From Pelomonas sp047654785 (GTDB lineage: Bacteria > Pseudomonadota > Gammaproteobacteria > Burkholderiales > Burkholderiaceae_C), in NCBI RefSeq assembly GCF_047654785.1, contig NZ_JASGKQ010000002.1, positions 62,001 to 126,000 on the forward strand: DNA of 64,000 nt. The letters run 5' to 3'. Position numbers and translations under genes: made by a program. This document shows, piece by piece, positions 55,063 through 62,265 of this stretch. The notes under the pieces were generated by a model, which was not told the origin of the DNA, ran no database searches, and saw only the letters and a list, made by a program, of their open reading frames with translations. The number at the start of each line of letters is the position of its first letter. Within the stretch, counting starts at the first letter, position 1.

Positions 55063-55386
55063 CTACGGCTGGTTCTCGGGGATGGGCATACGAACCCAAC
55101 GCCGCAATACTTTTGGGCACTGGTCCGGATACTTCTTGGCCCACATGAAGATGCCAAGGATATTTATCCGCAGATACAACAGGTCGAGAACGAAAAGCAG
55201 CCACATGCCACTGGTGAAATGCAGGATGGCGATGAGTCCCGTGCCAATGGAGTAGAAGTAGAAGCCTGACAACCGCAGACGACTGTTGAGCACAGCCCCG
55301 GTGTAGCTGCCACAGATGATGAGTGCTTGCAGCAGCCAATTCCACACGGGCAGACCGTGGATTTCTTCAGCGAAAAGGGAGAGCAT
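55063..55386 (-). CDS. Small multi-pass membrane protein
   Basis: A 107-residue protein (or 135 residues from a TTG at 55470) with three hydrophobic helices: WNWLLQALIICGSYTGAVL, LSGFYFYSIGTGLIAILHF and WLLFVLDLLYLRINILGIFM. The helix spacing and aromatic pattern recall PnuC-like or YgjV-like small membrane proteins, but I cannot assign it. GC is lower than in the core region. Neither start has a strong ribosome site. Confidence 0.5.
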   Translation of the reverse strand: MLSLFAEEIHGLPVWNWLLQALIICGSYTGAVLNSRLRLSGFYFYSIGTGLIAILHFTSGMWLLFVLDLLYLRINILGIFMWAKKYPDQCPKVLRRWVRMPIPENQP

Positions 55387-55604
55387 GGAGGAACTGAAAA
55401 GTTGATTCGGTCCTCCGTATAGGGATCTGAGCGAGGAACGAAAGCTGTTCCACGTTCGCGTCGCAAGCAAAGAAGAGGCTTGTTGGTGGCTCCGAGGAAC
55501 CGGATGTAGTCCTCATCCTCATGTAGGCCCACAAGGCATCCGGGATGCTCGCGGCGAATGTGGCCAGAACGGGAGAAGGCCATGCTCTGGCATAAGGCGC
55601 AAGA

Positions 55605-55635
55605 AAGATGGCCAGCACTGTGCTGTGGCCATCTT
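55605..55635 (-). terminator. Hairpin after the anchor-D gene
   Basis: AAGATGGCCA and TGGCCATCTT form a 10-bp perfect stem around an 11-nt loop that can itself pair. On the minus strand it is followed by TCTTG. It lies 35 bp after the stop of the 840-residue protein, so it is its likely terminator. Confidence 0.65.
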
Positions 55636-55669
55636 CGGGAAGGCGGCCTTTCAGGCGCCCCGCCGCCCC

Positions 55670-58192
55670 TCAGAAGAGGCGCCCATCGCGAATGCAGTAC
55701 GGATAGCCTAAGCCACCAGAGCTCGAATACTGAGTCCCCTCACGCAGGGTTACTCCATAGTAGGACTGACCCGACTGGATGGAACTCGACATGACGTAGT
55801 TTCCACCGCTGCCCGCGTGCGTCGACAGCGTCACAGAATCGCTAGCCATCGCGTTTCGCATGACGATAGCTTCCTGAATGCTGGGCATACGCCAGCCGCC
55901 CACACCTTTGTAGCTGAACGAGCTACAAGCAGAAATGGCCTCAGGCGTTGTCATGAGCGCGTAGCCGCTTTGCCTCAGCCGGATGTAGGCGTTGTCCGCC
56001 GTCTGGTAGACGTACCAGGGCAGGTACCCCGTGGCATTTAGGAGCACCTTGAGCGACGGGACGTTGCTTGAAGAGATAAGCAACTCAGCCGTGTAAGACT
56101 TATTTTCCGTTGGCGAGAATTTCACCCTGAACTGGCAACTGGCCCCTGGTTCAAGGGTGTTGCCGCAGGTGTTGCCATCCATGCTGAACCCGGGCGGCGG
56201 CGCGAAGTTCAGGTCAGTGGCGGGCAGGTTACCCATGTTATTGAGGATGTGGGTGCCCGTGGTGGAACTATCGCCCGCGTCCACCGTGCCTAGGTAACTC
56301 TTGGTAGGCGTCACAGAAAGCTTGGCTTGCTGGCTCTGGCCAGACAGCGCAGCGTACTTGTTGCCCGCATTCGTGGTGATGGTCAGCGTACCCGATGCCG
56401 CTTCGCTACCTGAGGCCGTGTAGCGCACGGACACTGTGCAACTGGCGTTCGGCGCCAGGCTGCTTGCGCAGGTCGTCCCGAGGAACGAGAAGCCAGAACC
56501 AGAGATGCTCGAGGCGGTCGGCTTGGTGATGTTCAGCGGGCCGATACCGGTGTTCTGCAACGTTGCCTCGCGAGTAGTGTCCGCGTTGGCTGCGAGATTT
56601 CCGAAGGCGATACCCGTTAGCGTGGCGGTCGGTGCCACCCCGGTACCCGTCAGTGCGACTACAGCGCTGTTGGCGTTGTCCGTGGTGATGGTGAGGCTAC
56701 CGTTGTAGGCTTCGGCCGCCACTGGAGAAAACATCACAGCGAACGAACAGTTGGCGCTGGCAGCGAGGGTGCTTGAGCAGGTGCTGTCCGACAGGATGTA
56801 GCCTGCTGGCGGCGTGAACGTCAGGCCCGTGGCAGCGATGTTGCCGGTGTTGGAGAGCGCGATGACCGACGTGCCGGCTTGACCGACCTGGACCGGACCG
56901 AACTCGCGCGTGGCAGGGCTCGCGCTCACAGTGGCCTGCTGGCTCTGGCCCGTCAGGGCCGCAGCGAGTACGCCAACCGGTGTGGCAGAGATGCTCAAGG
57001 TTCCCGCGCCCTGGCTAGCGCCGAAGGGTGTATAGCTGACCTGGATTGCGCAGCTGGCCCCTGCAGCCAGGCTTTGACCGCAGGTCGTCCCGGCCACGGC
57101 ATAGCCCGAACCTTCGACGGTAGGAGCCCCCAAGGCCAGCGAACCAACTCCGGTGTTCTGCAACGTTGCCTCGCGGGTAGTGACCGCGCCGGCTGCGAGA
57201 TTTCCGAACGCGATGCTGCTCAGCGTGGCGCCGGCCATACGCCCTGTGCCGGAGACCGAGAACCCAAGTGTGCCACCATTGGCGCTGCCCACGGTGACCT
57301 CGCCGCTGTACAGTTGCGCCTGCGCCGGCATGAAGTCGACCGAGAATGAGCAACTGGCACCCGGCGCCAGGCCGCTTGCGCAGGAATTGTTGGTCAACTG
57401 GAAGCCTTCGGGCACCTGCACCCCCACCGATTGCGCGGCGATGTTGCCCATGTTGATGAGAGTGCGGGACGCCGAAGTACGCGTTCCGCCGACCTGAACG
57501 TCACCATAGCTTTCCGCTGTCGTCGGGTGCAGCGACAACTGAGCATAGGGACGCTTGCCGTCGTCCACAACAGCTTTGATCGGGCCCGTAGGAGTCATTT
57601 CCCACCAGGTGTCGCCCGTGTCGACCGAAGGCAATCCGCCGACAGCGACCTGCGTCGGCGCCACTGCTGTGGACAGCATGGCCCTCGCCACGTCAGCCTT
57701 CATCACGACGAGCCTGAATATGCCGTCGCTGCCATAGCATTGGCTCGGCAGAGAGTCGAACGGCTGCCGCAGGATGCCGTCGTCACCCCGAGAGAGCAGG
57801 TTGTATTTGCGGCAGACTTCCAGCGGTACCGAAGCGGCCGTCATGAAGATCGGCGTTCCTGCCACCGGAGTTCCCCAGCCTGCACTCGCCGACTGCGCTA
57901 TTGCCATCCGGATGAACTCCGGCGTCGAGGCCGCGGCCACCTCACGCACCCCCATTGGCACAGTGCTCAGGTAGCGTGCCTGGACCAGCTCCTCGATGTC
58001 GCGGGGATAGTGGCCGTTCTGGGCATTAAAGGACTCGACCGCAGCGAGGATTTGCTGTTCCTCGTTCTTCAGGCGCGTGGCTTCGGCCTGCGCTTCAGCC
58101 TCGGAAAGGTTGGAGCCGCCGTAGTAGGCGCTGATGGCCACCAGGGCAACCACGAAGGCAATCGAGATGATGGTGATGATGAGGGAAAACAT
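55670..58192 (-). CDS. Pilin-like/choice-of-anchor-D/DUF1566-like surface protein
   Basis: An 840-residue composite protein. Residues 1-25 are a hydrophobic helix (FSLIITIISIAFVVALVAIS) running into an amphipathic helix (EATRLKNEEQQILAAVESFNA), as in the spine of type IV pilins, but with no prepilin leader peptide. After a globular part (about 60-230) come at least four Ig-like repeats of the choice-of-anchor-D/ASPM-SPD-2-Hydin kind, each with a GNIAA/GNLAA-type strand and a CxxxLAPGASC-like pair of cysteines. The last 120 residues (RLRQSGYALMTTPEAISACS, GGWRMPSIQEA, YPYCIRDGRLF) resemble DUF1566/Lcl domains. It could be a pilus-tip or surface adhesin. No pilus genes lie nearby. Confidence 0.7.
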   Translation of the reverse strand: MFSLIITIISIAFVVALVAISAYYGGSNLSEAEAQAEATRLKNEEQQILAAVESFNAQNGHYPRDIEELVQARYLSTVPMGVREVAAASTPEFIRMAIAQSASAGWGTPVAGTPIFMTAASVPLEVCRKYNLLSRGDDGILRQPFDSLPSQCYGSDGIFRLVVMKADVARAMLSTAVAPTQVAVGGLPSVDTGDTWWEMTPTGPIKAVVDDGKRPYAQLSLHPTTAESYGDVQVGGTRTSASRTLINMGNIAAQSVGVQVPEGFQLTNNSCASGLAPGASCSFSVDFMPAQAQLYSGEVTVGSANGGTLGFSVSGTGRMAGATLSSIAFGNLAAGAVTTREATLQNTGVGSLALGAPTVEGSGYAVAGTTCGQSLAAGASCAIQVSYTPFGASQGAGTLSISATPVGVLAAALTGQSQQATVSASPATREFGPVQVGQAGTSVIALSNTGNIAATGLTFTPPAGYILSDSTCSSTLAASANCSFAVMFSPVAAEAYNGSLTITTDNANSAVVALTGTGVAPTATLTGIAFGNLAANADTTREATLQNTGIGPLNITKPTASSISGSGFSFLGTTCASSLAPNASCTVSVRYTASGSEAASGTLTITTNAGNKYAALSGQSQQAKLSVTPTKSYLGTVDAGDSSTTGTHILNNMGNLPATDLNFAPPPGFSMDGNTCGNTLEPGASCQFRVKFSPTENKSYTAELLISSSNVPSLKVLLNATGYLPWYVYQTADNAYIRLRQSGYALMTTPEAISACSSFSYKGVGGWRMPSIQEAIVMRNAMASDSVTLSTHAGSGGNYVMSSSIQSGQSYYGVTLREGTQYSSSGGLGYPYCIRDGRLF
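56545..57215. repeat. Internal near-identical DNA repeats in the anchor-D gene
   Basis: A block of about 60 bp including GGTGTTCTGCAACGTTGCCT occurs near 56552-56610 and again near 57152-57215 with few differences. It encodes the NTG-G(I/V)G strand junction of successive repeats. Such identity at DNA level allows repeat gain or loss by recombination. Confidence 0.7.
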
Positions 58193-58361
58193 GTGATGGG
58201 CCTTTGTTGTTCCCTCGGGCCAGATGGCTTCGAAACGAGGGGCTACGCCCGTATAGGAAAAATCTCTCTACATGCGCCGGTGTCGCCCCCAGTGCCAAGT
58301 TCTACTTGACGTGGATGCGCCGCAGTTTCGAACCCACGAGTAGCCACCCGGGTTCACGACA

Positions 58362-58388
58362 AAAACGCCCAGCGGCTAAAGGCGTTTT
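58362..58388. terminator. Hairpin AAAACGCC/GGCGTTTT, possibly bidirectional
   Basis: An 8-bp perfect stem with an 11-nt loop. On the minus strand the stem runs into five T residues; on the plus strand into TTTTGCG. No minus-strand gene upstream explains it. Confidence 0.5.
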
Positions 58389-58441
58389 GCGACGCGGCGG
58401 CACCATGCACTTCATGAGGCTTCGGCGCGCTATACCGTTGC

Positions 58442-58524
58442 AGGAGCCCGTCCTGTTATTTGGCGATGACGCGGGCTCCTTGATGGGCCGCGGCGTTCTG
58501 GTTGAACCAGAACGCCGCTTTTTT
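58442..58524 (+). ncRNA. Candidate small RNA: two hairpins, the second a strong terminator
   Basis: AGGAGCCCG and CGGGCTCCT close a 9-bp stem with a 21-nt loop (58442-58480). Nine bases later GCGGCGTTCTGGTT and its complement form a near-perfect stem (58490-58518) followed by six T residues (58519-58524). TATACC near 58431 may be a -10 element. No plus-strand gene precedes it, so the terminator is otherwise unexplained. I know no named RNA family with this shape; it could also be the end of a lost gene. Confidence 0.4.
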
Positions 58525-58843
58525 AACCTCGCAGCGCAACTGCACAGAGGCGCACGTCCCTGGTGATTCGGTGATCGTGCTCTGAGACTCCAACCGTCTG
58601 AACCAACGTCTCTGTCGCACACATACAACGGCTAACAGGAATCCGTATAGCCAAGAATTTGCCGTTTGCCAACCGGCCTCAGAAAGCCTTTGACCCTAGT
58701 CGGTACCCCACCAAAAAATGGCCTTTTGGACTGGAGCTGGCGGCTTCGAATCTCATCCCGAGACGCTTGAATCCTGAACCGTTGCGAGCACCGACGCGCT
58801 CGCGAACGGCCCGAGGTGCGTCGTAGTGTTGGGTTCGAAGGTC

Positions 58844-59569
58844 ATGAGGAAATACAACAGCCGGCCAGGCTTGAAAGGTGTCGATACCGGGGTTCGCAAG
58901 GCATCCCCGACGTACGGAAAAGAAGCGTTCATCACGTTCGTGGAGAAGGGCGGCGGCACGCTGGTCTTCGACAACGACGCCGAGCGCCTGGTGGCGCACA
59001 TGCTCGGCTTCGATCCCCGGGTGCGGCGCATTCAGGCGCAACCCTTCGCCGTCGACCTGGTCGCGGGCGAACTGCTGCGCACCGCGGAAGAACGCAAGGC
59101 GGCACGCAGCATGTACGGCGCGCGCAAAGGCGCCTCCATCTACACCCCGGACTTCTACGTCGAGCGGGCCGACGGCAAGCAACTCGCCGTCGAGGTAAAG
59201 CTGGGCGGCTTCGTCGGTGGCGATGCGGACCATGAGCGCCTGAACCTGGCGACACAGGTGCTGGCGCACTACGGCCACGAGGTCGCCCGCGTGGTGTTTC
59301 CCAACACCACGCACCATCCCCTGCGTTTCAACATCGGCCTCCTCCACGCCGCGGCCCAGCGCCTGGACCTGCGTCCCGACGACGAGCTCGCCGAGCGCGT
59401 GCACCACCTGGCCGACCGCGGCGCCCGCACGCTGTTCGATTTCGCGAGAGGCCTGGGACTGTCGGTCAACCTGATCCCGGCGCTCATCGTTTACGGCGTG
59501 CTCTCGGCCGACCTCATCGACTCCTGTCACCGACCGCCGTATAGGAGCCAGTGCGTGATCGGCATGTAG
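58844..59569 (+). pseudogene. tnsA: Tn7-like TnsA endonuclease, split by IS21
   Basis: The 5' part of a TnsA-like transposon endonuclease, the protein that nicks the 5' ends of a Tn7-type element so it moves by cut-and-paste. Putative catalytic residues are Glu47 (NDAERLVAHM), Asp103 (YTPDFYVE) and Lys119 (AVEVKLG). The true sequence runs to Ser227; then the IS21 element begins at 59525 and adds a foreign tail (CHRPPYRSQCVIGM). Removing the element and one copy of its 5-bp duplication restores a 253-residue frame that continues RIEGRMVMAP and stops at 62265. The ATG at 58844 has AAGG upstream; a TTG six codons earlier is less likely. Confidence 0.85.
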
Positions 59570-59650
59570 GAGCCAGCGGCTGACCGGCATATTGGAGCCA
59601 GCGCGTGATCGGCGTCATGGAGCCAGTGCCGGATCGGCATATAGGAGCCA
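59544..59650 (+). repeat. IS21 left-end tandem repeats, 25-bp period
   Basis: GGAGCCA recurs at 59544, 59569, 59594, 59619 and 59644, exactly 25 bp apart, each followed by a related GxxGATCGGCAT-type sequence in most copies. Inverted copies (TGGCTCC) occur at 62130 and 62154 in the right end. These are the multiple transposase-binding sites of IS21-type elements, not a CRISPR. Confidence 0.88.
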
Positions 59651-59750
59651 GTCGGCACTGGGTTGACGGGTGTCTCGAACACCGCGACGCCATCTCTACC
59701 CTTCGGGCCATTTGCCCGGAGGGCCAGGGATGGCGCGCAGGAGATTCGAG

Positions 59751-61289
59751 ATGCATCACTATCGACAGGCCCTGCTGCGCATGCGGCAAGGCGACTCCGA
59801 CCGCGACATCGCTGCGGCCCGCGTCATGGGCCGGCCCAAGGCGGCGCAGTGGCGCAGCTTGGCCACCGAGCGCGGTTGGCTGGACACCGCCCAGCCCCTG
59901 CCCGACGATGAGACCATCGCCGCGGCATTAGGCTGCCCGCGCAAGGCCAGCAGCACCATCTCCACGCTGGAGCCACATCGCGGCGCCATCGCGTCCTGGC
60001 TCGAGCAAGGCGTCTCGGGCACCGCCATCCACGGCGCACTCAAGCGCCAGCACGGCTTCACCGGCAGCTATTCGGCCGTGCGCCGCCTGGTGGCCGATGT
60101 TCGCCGCCAGTTGCCGCCTGAGACCACCTGCCGACTGGACTTCGAGCCCGGCGAGGCTGCCCAAGTGGACTTTGGCGCCGGCCCCACGCTCATCCACCCC
60201 GACGGCCAGCCCCGGCGCACCTGGGCCTTCGTGATGACGCTGGCCAGCAGCCGCCACCAGTACGTCGAGTTCGTCTGGGACCAGACCGTGGCCACCTGGC
60301 TGGGTTGCCACCGCCGCGCCTTCGAGTGGTTCGCCGGCGTGCCCCAGCGCGTCATCATCGACAACGCCAAGTGCGCCATCACCCGCGCCTGCGCCCAGGA
60401 CCCCACCGTGCAGCGCGCCTACGCCGAATGTGCCGAAGGCTACGGCTTCAAGATCGACCCCTGCCCACCGCACGATCCGCAGAAGAAGGGCATCGTCGAG
60501 TCCGGCGTGAAGTACCTCAAGGGCAACTTCCTGCCGCTGCGCACCTTCCGCGACCTGGCCGACCTCAACGCGCAGGCCCGTGCCTGGGTGCTTGAGGAGG
60601 CAGGCAGGCGCTGCCACGGCACCACCCGGCGCACTCCGCTGAGCTTGTTCGCGCTGGAGGCACCGCTGCTGCAGGCGTTGCCCACCCCTGCGCCCGACCT
60701 GGGCACCTGGCACCGCGTGAGCGTGCACCGCGACTGCCATGTGCAGTTCGAGCGAGTGCTGTACTCCGCACCGTTCACGCTGGTGGGCAAGACCTTGTGG
60801 CTGCGCGCCACCGATGCGGCGGTCGCGCTGTTCGAAGACTACCGCCACGTCGCCACCCATCCGCGAGGACTCAAGCCCGGCCAGCGCGTGAGCGTGCGCG
60901 GGCACCTGCCGCCCGAGGCGCAGGCCTTCTTCGGTCGCGACCGGGCGTGGTGCGTCACCCAGGCCGAGCACATCGGCGCATCCTGCGCCGCCTTGATCGA
61001 GAACCTGCTCAGCGACCGCGTTCTGGAGCGGCTGCGCGCCGCGCAAGGCGTGCTGGCCCTGCTCAAGCCCTACGGCGCCGCCCGGCTGGAGGCGGCCTGC
61101 GCACGGGCCATGGCGCATGGCTCGCCCCACTACCGCACCGTCAAGACCATCCTGGCGAGCGGCGCCGACCAGCGCGCCGACGTGCCTGCGGCCACGCCGG
61201 CGCAGTACGGCCGCACCCGCTTCACCCGGCCTGCCACCGAGCTGTTCGCCGACCTCATCGCCCACCCGCAGCAAGAGCTGCTGCACTGA
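59751..61289 (+). CDS. istA: IS21 transposase IstA
   Basis: A 512-residue transposase. An N-terminal helix-turn-helix region (YRQALLRMRQGDSDRDIAAARVMGR) precedes the DDE core with Asp in AAQVDFGAGPTL, Asp in VIIDNAKCAI and Glu in KKGIVESGVKYLKG. The ATG at 59751 is preferred because CAGGAG lies seven bases upstream; earlier in-frame starts lie at 59730 and 59670. Intact. Confidence 0.93.
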   Translation: MHHYRQALLRMRQGDSDRDIAAARVMGRPKAAQWRSLATERGWLDTAQPLPDDETIAAALGCPRKASSTISTLEPHRGAIASWLEQGVSGTAIHGALKRQHGFTGSYSAVRRLVADVRRQLPPETTCRLDFEPGEAAQVDFGAGPTLIHPDGQPRRTWAFVMTLASSRHQYVEFVWDQTVATWLGCHRRAFEWFAGVPQRVIIDNAKCAITRACAQDPTVQRAYAECAEGYGFKIDPCPPHDPQKKGIVESGVKYLKGNFLPLRTFRDLADLNAQARAWVLEEAGRRCHGTTRRTPLSLFALEAPLLQALPTPAPDLGTWHRVSVHRDCHVQFERVLYSAPFTLVGKTLWLRATDAAVALFEDYRHVATHPRGLKPGQRVSVRGHLPPEAQAFFGRDRAWCVTQAEHIGASCAALIENLLSDRVLERLRAAQGVLALLKPYGAARLEAACARAMAHGSPHYRTVKTILASGADQRADVPAATPAQYGRTRFTRPATELFADLIAHPQQELLH

Positions 61290-61307
61290 CCCCGAAGGAG
61301 AAGACCC

Positions 61308-62096
61308 ATGAACCCCGCCCCCGAACTCGCCCCGCAGTTGAAGCAGCTGCGCCTGTCCGGCATCTTTGACTCCCTGGAGGCGCGCAACCGCCAGGCCATC
61401 GAGGCCAAGCTGGCCTACACCGACTTCCTGGCCCTGCTCATCAGCGATGAGGTCGCGCGGCGCGAGCAGAAGAAGTTCAGCACGCGGCTGCGCCGCGCGC
61501 AGTTCCGCACCACCAAGACACTGGAGCAGTTCGACTTCGAGCGGCTGCCGCAGCTCAACCGCGCGCTCGTGCACGACCTGGCCACTGGACGCTACCTGCA
61601 GGAGAAGGCCCCCGTGCTCATCGTGGGGCCCTGCGGCACCGGCAAGAGCCACCTGGCCCAGGCGCTGGGCCACTGCGCGGTGCGCCAGGGCGTGGACGTG
61701 GTCTTCACCACCTGCGCCAGCCTGACGCAGAGCCTGAACGCGGCCAGGGCGACCGGCAGCTATGAACGCAAGCTGGCGACCTTGGCCCGTGTGCCGCTGC
61801 TCATCATTGACGACTTCGGCCTGAAGCCGCTGCGTGCGCCGGCCGATGAGGACCTGCACGACCTGATCGCCGAGCGCTACGAGCAGGCCGCCACCATCGT
61901 GACCAGCAACCTGGACTTCACCGAGTGGGACCAGGCTTTCCCAGCCAACCGGCTGCTGGCCAGCGCCAGCCTCGACCGGCTGCGCCACAACGCCTACTGC
62001 CTGGTGCTGGACGGGCAGTCGTACCGCGCGCCCAAACAGATCGCGGCGGCCACCAAACCGGCACCGCAAAAGCCCTCAAAATCCACCCTGGCCTAA
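61308..62096 (+). CDS. istB: IS21 helper ATPase IstB
   Basis: A 262-residue AAA+ ATPase that assists IstA, related to DnaC. Walker A is GPCGTGKSHL, Walker B LLIIDDFGLKPL. It starts 18 bp after istA with an AAGGAG ribosome site. Intact. Confidence 0.94.
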   Translation: MNPAPELAPQLKQLRLSGIFDSLEARNRQAIEAKLAYTDFLALLISDEVARREQKKFSTRLRRAQFRTTKTLEQFDFERLPQLNRALVHDLATGRYLQEKAPVLIVGPCGTGKSHLAQALGHCAVRQGVDVVFTTCASLTQSLNAARATGSYERKLATLARVPLLIIDDFGLKPLRAPADEDLHDLIAERYEQAATIVTSNLDFTEWDQAFPANRLLASASLDRLRHNAYCLVLDGQSYRAPKQIAAATKPAPQKPSKSTLA

Positions 62097-62179
62097 CCCC
62101 TCGGGACCCCCGTTTTACCCACCTGTTGCTGGCTCCAATACGGCGGACATCGGTGGCTCCATTACGGCGGTCGGTGACA

Positions 62180-62265
62180 ACTCCCGAATCGAAGGCCGCA
62201 TGGTGATGGCACCGGCCTTCGGCAGCCTGGACCACCTGGGGCTGATGGAAAGGCTCGTCCAATGA
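62180..62265 (+). pseudogene. tnsA: Orphaned 3' end of tnsA
   Basis: From the right copy of ACTCC the original tnsA frame resumes as RIEGRMVMAP...LMERLVQ and ends with TGA at 62263-62265. The stop overlaps the tnsB ATG (ATGA), the usual coupling of the two genes. Confidence 0.85.

Larger units (their letters stand above)
58193..58843. other. Gene-free spacer with hairpins, upstream of tnsA
   Basis: No supported protein gene in this 651-bp stretch. It holds the minus-strand promoter region of the anchor-D gene, three RNA hairpins (58362-58388, 58442-58480, 58490-58524) and the region just upstream of tnsA. In Tn7-like elements the outer end lies upstream of tnsA, so the transposon end and its TnsB sites should be around 58540-58840, but I could not see convincing repeats. 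Confidence 0.5.
59525..62179 (+). mobile_element. Complete IS21-family insertion sequence
   Basis: This 2655-bp element begins TGTCACCGACCGCCGTATAG and ends with the near-perfect complement (24 of 26 bases match). The 5-bp sequence ACTCC is duplicated at 59520-59524 and 62180-62184. It carries intact istA and istB. Inside the left end are five 25-bp repeats and inside the right end two inverted copies, as expected for transposase-binding sites. It interrupts tnsA in frame-neutral fashion (excision restores the frame). Confidence 0.95.

Noticed and set aside
58305..58350. tRNA-like segment (TTCGAACCC) hinting at a tRNA gene or attachment site
   Set aside because: The flanking bases do not form T-arm or acceptor stems on either strand.
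59544..59650. Evenly spaced repeats that could suggest a CRISPR array
   Set aside because: The period is 25 bp with no unique spacers, and inverted copies lie at the other end of the IS21 element, so these are transposase-binding sites.
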